This document shows, one piece after another, positions 1 through 11,700 of a DNA stretch of 64,000 bases. The notes beneath the pieces were generated by a model that saw only the letters and a list, made by a program, of their open reading frames with translations, made no database searches and had not been told where the DNA came from. The stretch comes from Pithys albifrons albifrons (Eukaryota; Chordata; Aves; Passeriformes; Thamnophilidae), in the NCBI RefSeq assembly GCF_047495875.1, contig NC_092471.1, positions 11,057,001 through 11,121,000 of the forward strand, read 5' to 3'. Numbering within the stretch: position 1 is the stretch's first letter; each line of letters begins with the position of its first letter. Both the position numbers and the translations under genes were made by a program.

Positions 1-555
1 TGTTACTGGCACTTAGAAGACCAAAACTACTCTAGACATGATGCTTCTGCTACCTCTACCAGATAAAAATTGGAGGATAAACTGTGAATTTACATTGTCT
101 TTATGAAAATTAATCTTTGAAGGAAATGCAGAATGAAAGTGTTTGTGGGCTCATCTTTTAATATCCATCAGTTTTCTTAAAATACCTGATTTTCTAATGG
201 TCTATGATAAAAAAAAAAGTTAAGGATATCTCATTCTGCTCTTTCCAGCACACAGCCCACTTAGTTGGCTAAGTTAATTTATCTAATTCCATTTGAAGTA
301 CACTAATATTTAACCCTTGACTTGGCAGATGAATTAGCATCGCAATATTGAGAGACTTATGGGAAAACTACCCTGCAAGTTAGCAAGTAATTGACATTAG
401 AAAACATAATAAAGTGTGTTAGCCCAGGTCTTAGTTCCTAAGAACATTCACAACAGATAATGACATTGAGAGAATTATGACTGGTCAACATTTCAGCTCT
501 TTCAGGTCTTTCCGAACTCATGTTCAGTTCTACATCCACTGCTTTTTCACAAGTG
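1..555. other. Unique AT-rich non-coding sequence
   Basis: No recognisable repeat, exon or RNA gene is seen here. The stretch has short A and T runs, including nine A's near 210, and no open frame of note. It ends where an LTR begins. Confidence 0.6.
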
Positions 556-1017
556 TGTTGGTTTGGGCTGGGGTAGAGTTACTTTTTCTTAGCAGTTGAC
601 ATGGGGCTGTGGTTTGGATTTTTGATGATAAGAGTGTTGTAATTCATGGATGTTTTGGTTACTGCTGAACAGAGCTTACCCAGGGCCAAAGTCTTTCCTG
701 CTCCTCACCCCACCCCACCAGCGAGGTCTGGGGCGGGGGGGGGGGGCACAGGGAGATGGGAGGGGACACACTGGGACAGCTGATCCCAACTGACCCAGTC
801 CATATGGCCTCATGCTCAGCATGTAAGCCTGGGGGAGAAGAGGCAAAGGGCAACATTCAGAGTGCTAACGTTTGTGCTCCAAAGTCACAGTTACACATGA
901 TGGAGCCCTGCTGTCCAGAAGAGGCTGAACACCTGCCTGCCCTTGGGAAGTGGGGAATGAATTCCTTGTTTTGCTTTGCTTGTGTGCTTGGCTTTTGCTT
1001 TACCTGTTAAACTGACA
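556..1017 (+). mobile_element. ERV-L-like LTR, 3' end lost or decayed
   Basis: The left end (TGTTGGTTTGGGCTGGGGTA) matches the start of an LTR family abundant in bird genomes, whose copies typically begin TGTCCTGGTTT-GGCTGGGATAGAGTTA. The rest follows that family in order: the GGACAGCTGA-CCCAA-CTGACC block near 774-797, the TATA region near 816-835 (here degraded to CATGTAA), the block GAACACCTGCCTGCCC at 927-942, and the TTGCTTTGCTTG...TTTTGCTTT...TTAAACTG segment up to about 1012. The usual terminal part after TTAAACTG is missing or unrecognisable, so this is a truncated or decayed solo LTR. No gag-pol sequence lies beside it. A run of 12 G's at 735-746 interrupts the U3 region. The family assignment rests on memory of bird repeats and should be confirmed with a repeat library. 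The open frames on both strands inside it are chance. Confidence 0.8.
735..746 (+). repeat. Homopolymer (G)12
   Basis: Twelve consecutive G's lie inside the LTR, preceded by GGGGC. The tract is probably length-variable and prone to sequencing error. Confidence 0.95.
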
Positions 1018-2497
1018 TAGATTTTGCATGTTTACAGTTCTCAGAGATAAAAATAAAAAGACAATTACTAGATGTGACATTTTGGGTTTGTTGAGTCGCA
1101 AAGTTTCATGACCCTAGTACATTTGAAAACTTAAATGTCTGGCACCTTTGTTATGAATTAAACAGTATAAAAGTGTTCCTTCTAAACATTATATCTTCGC
1201 TTTAAAAGATAAGTACAGGCAATTAACCTGTTCAGTGACTTCTGACTGCACATCCAGCTAAGGAGCCCCCTCACAGACTGATACCACCATATCACACTTT
1301 TTAAAGCAATGTGGACCCACAGTTCAAGCAAAGTTTATGCAATCAGGAGATTACCAGTGTTTGTTACTGTAGGAAATGAGTCTTGCTCTGCACAAGTGAG
1401 ATTACATCTAAAACTTCTATATACTTAGTTTGGAGTCATCAACTTTGTTAAAAACCGTGGTGCAGGAGGCTGTGGAGCTTATCGCAGCCCCAGCAGGACC
1501 AGGTGAGCTGCAGCCCTTACTCCCTCTATGTCCCTCCCATTGCACAGGCACAGTCAGGGGCACTGGGCTATGAATATGTGATCCTTCACCCCTGAGAGGC
1601 TGCTTGTTGCATGACAGGGAAGGGCCAAAAATCTCATGCCAAATCTCATGATCAAATGTGGGACTATCAGTAAAACAGAAAATTTGAGGGAGGTAAGTTA
1701 TCATCCCCAAAAATGTTGGGTTTTTTTAAGTTCGTTTCTTTGTATGGGGGAATATTATTCTAATGCTTGAAAACACACATAGACATTTACCTTCTAAGGA
1801 TAAGATGGAGAAAATTAAGATGCCCACAACAATGAAAATTCAGAAGAGGATAAACATCTTTGTGAGCTATCTCTGGTATTGCATATAAAGCTTTCTGTGT
1901 TCATGGGCTCACTAAGAGAGTTCATAGAAATTTTAAAATTTTATGGTCCATTACAAGGAAGCAGCTGTGCAAAATTAATTTGGAGTGTGGGAACTTGCCC
2001 AGGAAACTTGCAGAGTTATATCCCTCTTTTAGGAGACAGCATTAGATCACAAAGTAACTACTCAAGCAAGACCAGGCAGATCTACTTTAATTTCTGGGAA
2101 TTCCACCCAATCTACAGCCCACTAAGTATTTCCATGTTGAACAGTGATAACCAGTTACATTGATGTGCTAACCAAGCCAAGGGATGGGTGTGTGGAAGAA
2201 AGAACAGAGAAACTGAGATGAGAATGAAAATTTACTTCTGACAAAACATTATACAGAGATCTAGACAACCCCAAACCACTAAAGCCTAGTCAGGCTTGTA
2301 GTTGAGCACAATTATACGTAATTATGCCACAATTTTCATAGCTGACAGAGGATAGTTTTTTTGTTTTTTTTTTTTACAGCGTCTAAAAGTATTTATCTTA
2401 TCTGATACATTAGTGAGCACAAATTACAAATATAAAAATAACTGAAAATAACACTAAGTTCTGTTATTAAGCAACAAATTATTCTTCAACTTAACAA
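1018..2497. other. Unique non-coding sequence
   Basis: No known repeat or gene is recognised. A modestly GC-richer patch at about 1440-1600 holds splice-like motifs: CCAG|GTGAGC near 1509, a pyrimidine-rich CACAG near 1548 and GGGAG|GTAAGT near 1693. The implied intron would be only about 40 bp, and the second block has stops in all three forward frames. I do not call a gene. A T-rich stretch lies near 2356-2377. Confidence 0.55.
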
Positions 2498-2555
2498 AGT
2501 TAATGGTTGAACTCAATGATCTTAGAGGGGTTTTCCAACCTTAACAATTCTATGA
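2498..2555 (+). mobile_element. CR1 LINE 3'-end fragment
   Basis: The sequence follows the terminal 3' UTR of CR1: GTTAATGGTTGAACTCAATG, then ATCTTAGAGG and TTTTCCAACCTTAAC, ending in ATTCTATGA. It is a severely 5'-truncated copy on the plus strand, as is usual for CR1. Several mismatches to the common form suggest an old insertion. Confidence 0.85.
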
Positions 2556-4878
2556 ATTAGTTTCTCAATTTACAGAAAACCAGTCGGAAACTTTCCAACA
2601 CCACTCCAATACCACTGGTGATCCTGTTATTTAAAATAACAGCATTGGCTTTTTGGCACCTCCAAGCTCATTTCTGACCATGTCTGGATGCATTCTGTGG
2701 TAAAATACCCTCAGTCCAGCACCTATGGGTCACCCTGTGGTTCCTCTTCAAAACTTCTGTGGATACGGAGACTATGTGGGGAAGGGATCATAAAGGGGAT
2801 TCATTACACAGATGAAATTATTTTAAAGGGATAGAAAATAATTTCACTACCTCAGGAATACCATTAACAATACAAGAAACAGCAAAAGGTAAAGAAATCT
2901 ACTGATACCTCCACACCACCTGCAGGCATGGAAAAAATTTAGTTAAAATCTGCAGGACAAATATGACGGAAAGATAGCAATTTTTTAGGCCTGCAAATAG
3001 TGTTTGGGCCTTCCATGAGAAACAAGTGAATTCTGCCTTCTGATATGACAGTGGATACAGTCTGCTTTGCTGGACTAAGAATTAAAGCATCAGCTCTGAG
3101 GATCACTTGAGAAACTAATCTAACAGGTAGGGAAAAAGATAACTCTTTAAAACTATCATAGAAAGAGAATAATGTCTCTTTTACAGAATATCTCAGTTTA
3201 AAGGATAACTGAACAAAATCAAAAACATGAACTATGAAAAATATTCAACAAGCAGATGGTGTGAGAATAATTTCAGAAGCTGATATCCAGTTAAAAACAC
3301 TGGTTAATGACTGACAACGCCAGGGATTGGTGGCATTTGTTCCATACGTGGCCACCCTGTGTGGTTGTAGCTGAAGACCAGCTGCAAGGTGGAATTACAG
3401 AAAAGAAGCAAAATGAAAAGAAGCAGAAGCAATTATTGCAAAGATGAATTAGAGCAGAAAAGTGGAAAACATGGAGTTGAAATGAAAGTGTGGCAATCAA
3501 GCAAAAGTAGTAGCGAACATGAAATGAAAATATTTTGTTTCCAAACAATTAATTAGAAAACTAATTTAGGATCTTTATCAACCATATCTGAAGTCTCCTG
3601 GATATGGATCACAAACTCATATCGCTATTATTATTGTGTTAGTCACCATCCTTTTATTAACTCCATTACTTTATATCACACTTTGTTCACACACTTACCT
3701 ATAATTAAGCACCTCTCTTATGCTTCATCTTTTTAACAGTCCAAATCACCTTGAAAATGCTGCAGGGTGAAATACTGACATGCCTCTCAGCACAGATATC
3801 AGAAACAAGTTTAAGAACATCAAATTAACTGTGACTGATTTTAAGAAGGCTTCAAGAGCACACCTGCACTTGACATCCTTCTGAGCCTGGTTATGTTCTG
3901 ACAGTGCATTTTTACCTTGCAGCATATCTGGAAAATCTTGTTAATCTTTCTAGGGGCATGTATGTCCCCAGACTGGTGATAACACATGAACTGCATTTCA
4001 ACAAGCCAAATGTCATCTCTCTAGAGGCCTCTTAGCACTTTAGAAAATGCTGATGGACAATCTAGTCCTTTCAGTGTGCCCCATCCTGCCCTCTCAAAGT
4101 GATTAGCTCCTAGAAAGCTCAGAGAACTGCATCTCACAAAATATCTATTCAGAAACTCTCCCAATTGACTGAATATTCATGGATCCTTTGTAAGAATATT
4201 CAACAAGGGTTCTGCAGAAAACCAAGCTCTAAAAAGCTTATCCTTTCCCATTTTCTCCAAGGAAATACATTATAAAATAGTGCTACAGTAATGACCAGCA
4301 ATTGTATAAAACAACAGATTACACTAGAGTTACCCTCCACTTTTTGGGGTTTATTTCCATCTTGATTTAGTAAACATTTACCTAGTGAATATCTCTCATG
4401 GACATTTAGATTTATTATAGTTATATCATTTTTCCTTGCAACTATAATGAAGATTGATTTAATCTCAACACCATTAGCCCCTTGCCAACTGAAACTGTGT
4501 TGCTCTCATAAGTCAGTAACAAAATGCTTTATGATGGTGCTGTTTACCATTTGACTTTCTAAAATATTGACTTTCATAAAATACAATTTATTCATTTATA
4601 GTTAAAAGATCTCTTCTAGTAAAGAACCAAAGATGATGGGAAAAATTCCTAAGAAATATTTTTGTCACATCTTTAGGAGCTGCTAGTGAGTTATCTCTCT
4701 GTCAAGAACTCTGAGGAGTTAAACATTTTTCTTTTCAAATGCAGGTGAATTAAGTGTCATTTTTCTCATTTGGGTCATGCAGTATCAATTTCATCAAGAC
4801 TTGAGCATGCCCTCAACAGTGTGTTGCCAATGAGTGCAATCACTATGATCTCACAAAGCATCATGTGCAGAAGTGGCG
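2556..4878. other. Unique AT-rich non-coding sequence
   Basis: No gene or interspersed repeat is recognised. A 19-bp palindrome lies at 2624-2642 (CTGTTATTT, one A, AAATAACAG). The only sizeable open frame, 85 codons on the minus strand at 3291-3548, has no recognisable domain. Confidence 0.55.
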
Positions 4879-4993
4879 ACACACCACAGTGTGTGTAACA
4901 GTTACACATCCCAGCGTGTGTAGTCTTTATACTCCACAGTGTATGTAGTAGCTACACATCACAGCGTGTGTGTAGTAATTATACACCAGAGCT
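4879..4993 (+). repeat. 25-bp minisatellite, about 4.5 units
   Basis: Tandem units lie at 4879-4903, 4904-4928, 4929-4953, 4954-4980 (2 bp longer by an extra GT) and a partial unit at 4981-4993. Each unit follows the pattern ACACATCACAG-GTGTGTAGT-TT. Units 1 and 3 share CCACAGTGT, and units 2 and 4 share CAGCGTGTG and ACACATC. The array therefore looks like duplication of a 50-bp dimer. Small open frames across it are a by-product of the repeat. Confidence 0.85.
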
Positions 4994-5411
4994 GCCCAAG
5001 TAAAGTGGAGGCTCCTTTTCTGTCTATTTTTCATTTCTGTCCATCTGAGAGACACTTATCTGCAAAGATATTTAAGGAGAGACTCATTTTTTTTTGTGTC
5101 AAACATGTTTCTCCCAGCAGGGATCTATAAATGCCTGAATTCATAACTAAAATGTAAGGATATCAAGTTTCACTCCTGGACTTAGATCATCATTAAACAT
5201 TTTCATCTGTTTTAATTGTACTTTTTAGTTGAACCTTAACTGCATGAAAAAAGTACCATCTACTTCAGTCTATTCTTCTTTCTCAGGCCAACCAGTGTAT
5301 TCATATTGGACAGAACAGCCTGCACACAACACATCCTAAGGGAAAACATTTAGACCTGACAGTGCAGATGTTTGGCTTTAATACAAGTGTTCCCAAACTA
5401 CCTTTAGAACT
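4994..5411. other. Unique non-coding sequence
   Basis: Nothing recognisable is seen. A short T-rich tract occurs near 5088-5096. Confidence 0.5.
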
Positions 5412-5536
5412 TCACTGAAATTCAGTGATAAGAATTAAATCATTCCACAAACCTGGCATATGATTTATGGCATATGCATGATATGTCATATGCAAAATAC
5501 TATCATAGGCAGGAATCTGCATATGCCAGTATTTTG
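5412..5536. promoter_or_regulatory. CATATG E-box cluster with nested inverted repeats
   Basis: The hexamer CATATG, an E-box of the CANNTG class, occurs at 5457, 5471, 5487 and 5520, four times in 69 bp. The same segment holds a 10-bp inverted repeat (TGGCATATGC at 5468-5477, GCATATGCCA at 5519-5528), a 9-bp inverted repeat (CAAAATACT at 5493-5501, AGTATTTTG at 5528-5536) and a 17-bp palindrome (5412-5428). E-boxes are bound by bHLH factors, so a regulatory role is possible. It is an inference: the repeats may instead mark a decayed palindromic element. Confidence 0.35.
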
Positions 5537-6787
5537 AGATAACTAAATGGAAAAAAATATTGGACCAGCGCAGGGAAAGAACAAAAATGCAAGCAGCATG
5601 GTTGAGATTACTGTGGCATATTAATTAGACTATGATGACTTTTCAAACCATTACATGAAAAGCTGATTATGTTGTCATACTGTGTCTTTAATGAAAGGCC
5701 TAATTGTAAAATTGCCTGGTATTTATTTTTATTTATATAATGACATTTTTAAAACATAAGGTATAATGCTGTTTTGGGCAGATGTTTATATCTTAGCAAA
5801 GACATAAACTGGGTGTCCTTGTACTGCTGTCAGGTGCTTTATGGAAGACATACACAGTTCCTTAGAAAACTATTCAACACTTATACAGAGGAATGCATCT
5901 GTCATGGAATATGACAAACAGACTTTTTCCAGTCTGGAATTCTCTGTAGGGGCCCCTGTTCAGCTGCCTTTTGCCTCACACATTGTTTCTACACTGTTCT
6001 CCAAAATACAAAAAATATGTTGCATTAAAGACTGTTATAATGTACACTGAAATCCACTAATACTGTTAGAAAGAAAGGATTTCTTCTTCTCAATGAGCAG
6101 AGAGGAGAAATCCCGCATGTGAAATAGTTTCTGTGCTTTCTAGAAAGGATTGGAGCTAAAGCTGTCCAGACAAAATCTTCAAAAAATTGACTGAAAATAA
6201 AAATTAATCTGGGTCCAGTTTTGAAACTTGCAAGTTTTCTTCATATTCTTGAATTAAGAAGACCTTTTTGTTTCCCCATGTATTTTGAAAGTTGGAAATG
6301 AAAATATTTCTCTTATTTGTACTTCTAAAGCATTTCTAAACATATCCTTTCACAGATCAACACAGATACCTGTAAAAATATTCCAGCTTCAAATATACCC
6401 TGCCTATAACATATGGTCTCTACCTGAGGAAGATCAAAAGCTACAAAGTGAAAGTGAATGATGAAAGCTTAACTTTAAAGAATAATTTTTCATTTGCTAG
6501 TTTGAGATTATTTTAAGTTCTTGGTATGATTCCAATACTTTCAGGAGACTTGTCAACAGCAGGGGTAGACATATGCAACTTAGATTAGATAACAGGAGCT
6601 GTGAAGATGTAGAAGAGCAACCTTAAACACAGAAAGAACTTAAAGTACTTAGAGAAACAGAAGCCTGAGGCTGAGGGTCATACTGTTATATCTTCATTAG
6701 TACCAAAATAAATTGGATTATAAATTAGTTCTGTCGCAAGAAGGAAGAAGAACTTTGGGTAGGGACAGGATCTTATCAAAACACAGG
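5537..6787. other. Unique AT-rich non-coding sequence
   Basis: No gene or interspersed repeat is recognised. The small open frame of 69 codons at 5841-6050 has no domain or splice context to support it. Confidence 0.55.
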
Positions 6788-6897
6788 GTGTTTCAGGGTG
6801 CTCTGTGTGGCACAGGGGCACTGTGGGGCACAGGGATCTGTGTGGCATGGGTGGCTCTCTAGGGCACAGGGGTCTCTGTGGGGCACAGGGTTATCTG
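6788..6897 (+). repeat. Degenerate 17-19-bp minisatellite, about 6 units
   Basis: Six diverged tandem units follow the pattern GTGGGGCACAGGGATCTGT. They include GGGGCACAGGGATCTGT, AGGGCACAGGGGTCTCTGT and GGGGCACAGGGTTATCTGC. The array is G-rich on the plus strand and stands out against its AT-rich surroundings. Several open frames on both strands start in it only because the repeat lacks stops. Confidence 0.85.
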
Positions 6898-7424
6898 CCC
6901 GCTGCGCTGGGCACACACAGCTGGACTACAACCCACAGCAAAAGGAGTATTTTGCAGTGACAATCCCTGGGTTGAGCAGGATGGCTGTGAGTACCCCCTT
7001 ACTGGTAGATATGCAGTGGATACCTTTATTGGTAAACTCAACATTTTGGGCCCAAGAAATGCATCTGTAATGCTTCTGCTGCAAGTGTGACCTGGCATTT
7101 ATACAAGCTAACCTAACTTGAAACAGCTGGATACAGAATAGCACTGTTGAGATCCAAAATACTGGCTTTGTGGATTTTTCTGCCAAATAACTTAATTGCA
7201 GGAGTTACCAATACCTGTTATTAGTAATGATGCTTGTGGATGCAGAATTGTGTTCAGATGTAGACTTAGTCTTTTTACTGCACTCAGCATATTTTACCAG
7301 TATAATTTCTGATATTTATGATGAAATGCTAATATGCATACTGAGTAAATACATTTGTTTAAAGCCTAAAGTCTGGAAGAAAACACTCATATTTATAATT
7401 TCATATTGAAACCATGCCAGGGTG
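6898..7424. other. Unique non-coding sequence
   Basis: No feature is recognised between the minisatellite and the solo LTR. Overlapping open frames of 60-90 codons in opposite directions have no recognisable content. Confidence 0.5.
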
Positions 7425-7430
7425 GGGGGT
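7425..7430. repeat. Left target-site duplication of solo LTR
   Basis: GGGGGT abuts the left end of the LTR and matches CGGGGT at 7828-7833 in five of six positions. A 6-bp duplication is typical of class II (ERV-K-like) endogenous retroviruses. Confidence 0.7.
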
Positions 7431-7827
7431 TGACCCGAACTGGATGCCTGGTGCTCAGCTGGAATTTTTAAACATCTCTTTACTTATCTTCTAAAGTAAG
7501 CTATTTTCGGCAGAGAGAAAGGGCTTCACCAACAAGCTTATGAAGTTTATAGTGAAGACAATTTATTACACAAAGCACACAGTTTATATAGGGTTAGGAC
7601 TACAGCTTATTGGCTAAAAGAGTTAACACGCCACCATGCCAGATACTTCAATTGCTTAAAACCTATCTCTCACAAGTCCCATGTTTATATTATTTCATCC
7701 TGGCTGTTTTCGTGCACCTGCAGGGTCTTGTGAATTCTTACTATGTGAATTCTTGGGGAGTAGCCTCCTCCCTATCAGCCAGCAGCAGCTGAGCTCCTTG
7801 CTGCCTCTGGCTGCTAGCTAAGTGTCA
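7431..7827 (-). mobile_element. Class II (ERV-K-like) solo LTR, 397 bp
   Basis: Read on the minus strand the element starts TGACACTTAGC and ends GTTCGGGTCA, so it has TG...CA termini. It is flanked by a 6-bp near-identical duplication (7425-7430 and 7828-7833). A CCAAT box (complement at 7608-7612) is followed by a TATA box (TATATAAA, complement at 7583-7590). Sixteen bases beyond that is a polyadenylation signal AATAAA (complement at 7562-7567). A poly(A) signal this close behind the TATA box resembles alpha- and betaretrovirus-like LTRs, in which R is very short. No internal retroviral sequence is present, so homologous recombination between two LTRs probably removed the provirus. The exact family name is not known to me. 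The 60-codon frame at 7610-7792 inside it is chance. Confidence 0.82.
7562..7612 (-). promoter_or_regulatory. LTR core promoter and poly(A) signal
   Basis: On the minus strand this holds CCAAT (7612-7608), TATATAAA (7590-7583) and AATAAA (7567-7562), in the order and spacing of a retroviral U3/R core. All three look intact in sequence. Activity cannot be judged from sequence. Confidence 0.6.
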
Positions 7828-7833
7828 CGGGGT
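7828..7833. repeat. Right target-site duplication of solo LTR
   Basis: CGGGGT follows the terminal CA of the LTR and pairs with GGGGGT at 7425-7430, with one mismatch. Confidence 0.7.
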
Positions 7834-8736
7834 TTTCTATAGATCTGAATTGCTCACTTTTGATTTTACTGTAACAACAATCTTCTCAAAGGAAAGAGTT
7901 CTCTGATCTTTAGGATGTTTCTAAATTACTTGGTCTGTTTGGAAGTAAGTAGTATTTCACATCTTTAGTAATTTTTGTAGGCTATCTCCGGCTTAATATG
8001 AATCCTAATTTTCTTCCAAATAATTATCTTACTTGGCAGTAGAAAGTCAGATATTACTAGTTAGATTAAAACTCTGGAAATAGAGTGGTTACAAAAATGA
8101 AAATACCCTAATGCAATTACCAGCTATTGCCTCATTTAAAAGGTCAAGTGGGTCCACACTGAAGTCAATGACATGTTGTGGCATTCAAGAAAAGCATGGA
8201 AAGGGGTGTTATGCCAGAAAGTGAAGGTACACCCCAGGAATGCTCTAGTAATGCTACTAAAATCCTGCCAGTCAGCCACATTCTTTTGCCATCAGTTAAA
8301 CACTGATTTTCCCTCATTCAAACTAGAACAAATGTTTAATTGCACTGTCTGTAATTTTTGAATCTGGTAATACTTTATACATGTCCTTTTCGAACTCTAA
8401 ACAGTTATTTACATAATATATATTTTCTTTACCATGGTGTACTTATGTCTGTATTAAATATGTGGGAACGTACAGTATCTGATCTGAAAAGTGATATGCA
8501 AGCTCAAGAGCTTACACTGTTCCACTCGATAAACAGAATACACATAGAGTGAATACCAGATTACTGACCATCTAATCATGCTCAAAAATTCACAAATTTA
8601 AAACAATAGCCCATAGATTTTTCTCCTGTCCCTTTTTACTTTACATGTTGAATTCATGCAATACAAAAAAACCCAAACAGAACAGCAAGACCCCAAAATA
8701 AATAAATGTCAATATGCCGACTTACTTACACGCATT

Positions 8737-8755
8737 TAAAATAAATAAATAAATA
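8737..8755 (+). repeat. (AAAT)n microsatellite
   Basis: About four uninterrupted AAAT units follow a TTTAAA. Confidence 0.8.
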
Positions 8756-11700
8756 GATTTAAAAAAAATAGAATATATTATGATTTGTTTTTTTCTTCTA
8801 AATGCATGTAGTACTATTTAAGGGGCTGTATTACTTCCTACAGATGGTACTCCCATACCTCAGACTGGCACTGTGCCTGTGCTTAAGTTATTTGCACTTA
8901 TTCCTGACCTAACCCTGTGGATGCACCTACTGCTATTGATGTTCTCAGTAGCAGAACATTTTAAACATAACCTGCTGCTGTATAGGCTGTTAAAAAATGT
9001 CTGCTCAAGGAAAGTATTTTCAGGGACAATCCCCTCCTGCTTCTCCTTCCCTTATCTGCTGTATCAAGGGAAGGTAGCTTGGAGTGAGACCAGCGTTTGG
9101 TGGGGCAGCTTTGAGGCTGAACTGCTGTTTTCTTTTGTTGTTATTTCCTGCATGGTTTAGAAATCTGAAAGAATATGAAAATTATCAAATACACAGTGGG
9201 AAAGGCAGATAGAGCAGGAGGAAGAGAATCAGTACATCCCTCAGCTTTACTGAAGGAAGCTACTAATGCATTTGCAGTATTAATCTCCAGACAAATCTGT
9301 TAAATTAATCCATAATAAAATAGCCAAGCAGAAGGCCACTAGTTGTAGAACCAATAAAATTACTTACTCTATTCTATACTGATAGAAGCTAAATACTTTT
9401 CAAGACTTTATAAAAGAGCCTGACTTTGCACATTAATTTGAACTGTGCAGAGAACAGTTTCTAAAAGTTTGGTTTATTTTGTTTTTCTTTTTGAACTATA
9501 TTCCTTGACACAATGAGAAAACCAGCTGTCCACCTACACTGTAAAAAGGTCCTTGGGAAAACAAAGTATGCCCAGATATTGTCTTTAAATTCCATCTACT
9601 AGATGCAAAAATATTTTTAGACACAAAATGAAGCATATTTTTATTCCCAGAAGCGTTGGCGCCTTCTTGACCATGCTCATTAATTGGACCCAAACTCTGC
9701 CAAGCAGTTACAGGTATGCACTTTGACTTTTGAACAGGTACATGCCTGTTCAAGCTGAAGCCACATAATTATCCCCCAAATTAGGCAGTCATTTAGCATT
9801 CAGCCAGCCGTACTCTATGAAGTCCTGACTTTTTAATAAAAAATTAAATGTGCATGTGAATATGAAATACATTAAAATTATATGTAAATGTCAATCTGGC
9901 AAGGATTGCTCTAGAAAATATAAATCATGGAGACTGATAGAAGACAAAGCAATAGATCACATCTGCAGCAAATGTCACCTGACTTTTTTCCAGTTTGTGC
10001 TCAACCCATGGGAGTTTACTGAACAGTTGAGGTACAATTCTTTATTCTTTAATTTTATTGACCAGATAATATGTATAATCCTAATACCTTCTATATCTTA
10101 ATGAAGGACTATTAATCATAAACTTCACAATAAATATATATTTTATGATGATCGCATTATTAATTTAGAAAAAAATATAAATACTGTAGAAGAAAGGAGA
10201 AAGCTGTGTTTGGTTGTTGAAACACACTGCATTTAAAATAAAGAAAATAAATAAAAATCTATAAAGTCCCTACAGGCTCATTCATTTTCTGGACAAGATG
10301 TATGAAAAAGAGGGAAAACAAATATGGGGTGTTGAAAATTTCAGGACATCACTCTGAAATCCAACATAAACTGACATTTGGGGGCATGCAGGGGAACTAT
10401 CTAGGTACAGCTCCTGGTGAAGAACATCTGGAAAGAGGTCCAGTGAAGAGCATCTTCACTGTCATTTCGATCTCCTGTGGCTCTGACTCATGAGTGGAGG
10501 TTGTGGTTCAGGGGATTATTGTTCCTAAGGACTTAAAGCAATTTCTGGCATCTTGTATTTCAGGAGGGCTCTGTTAATGTCTCCTGTTGTGTGTCATTCC
10601 TGAGGTAGAAATAAGCAGAAACAGGACCTGTAGGAAGCCTGTGAAGCAGTGAAAGAACTTACAGTACTGACTGAAATAAAAATTGTACATACAGCCTCAC
10701 CTTATTTATTGCTGAACTTCTGCCCACATAATTCTTGCAAGTAGCTGTTTCATTGCAATTCTCTCCCAGAATCCCTAATTTCTACTTTTACATTTTAACC
10801 AGTACTCTAAAATACAACCACTTGGCAAAAAATGTGATATGTGTTTCAAGAGACACTTGACTTTTAATCTGAGTGGGGATACATTCTGTTCTTTTTCAGT
10901 GCCCAGCCAATCTGCTGCTGAATTTGGTATCTCTGCTATTCATGGTATTTATAAATATTTGTTGAACCCAGATAAACTTATTCCTTCCCTCATCCTCATA
11001 AAACACTCCAAGAAAATCCCAGGTTTTAATGATTTCTTGAGCAGAGTAACAAATAGCCTGTTACTAGACTTTTGTATACAGAGGTTCTTTTTCAAACTCT
11101 GCTGACTTGAAGTGAATATAAACTAGAAATAACCAATTTTAAGATCTCCACTGAGGTTTGTTCTTCGACAGTTGACAGAAAGACTGAAAAATTAGCATTT
11201 TGGTAAAACCTTTATTTGTTTAAGATGCCTCTTAGCCAAAGAGACTCTCTGTACAAAAGGATTAACCTATTGACAATGACTTTCTAAATCCAAACTCATT
11301 GAATAACAAGTACTGAATGTGTTTACCTTCCTAATGCACTCACAATTCACAATGAAGCAGGCTTTCTTGAAAAGGTCAAAATGCATGGAGACCTGAATTT
11401 CAATAGGAAAGCATAGAAGAATTTAGAGCTGGATAGAATTGAATTTATTTTATACAATGATTGTTGCGATTAAGTGCATTTTTGGCTATCAAAATGAATG
11501 AAAATATAAGAAAGCATTTAAAAAGATTGCCTTTGCAGTCCTTTTAGGTTTACCCGCTCCACATTCAATTGCCTGTGTGTTAAATACAACATCCAATCAT
11601 TTCTCTGTTAATCTACTCTACATGAACTTGCTGATCCCAAATCACTCACACAGGTGCACGCCTGCATTTATATTTTCATGTTCGCAATGGCTGTGTCTCC

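Noticed and set aside
1440..1700. Pair of exon-like blocks with donor, acceptor and second donor
   Set aside because: The implied intron is only about 40 bp, too short for normal vertebrate splicing, and the second block contains stops in all three plus frames.
6798..7098. Cluster of four overlapping open frames on both strands
   Set aside because: They arise from the stop-poor G-rich minisatellite and are mutually overlapping without recognisable content.
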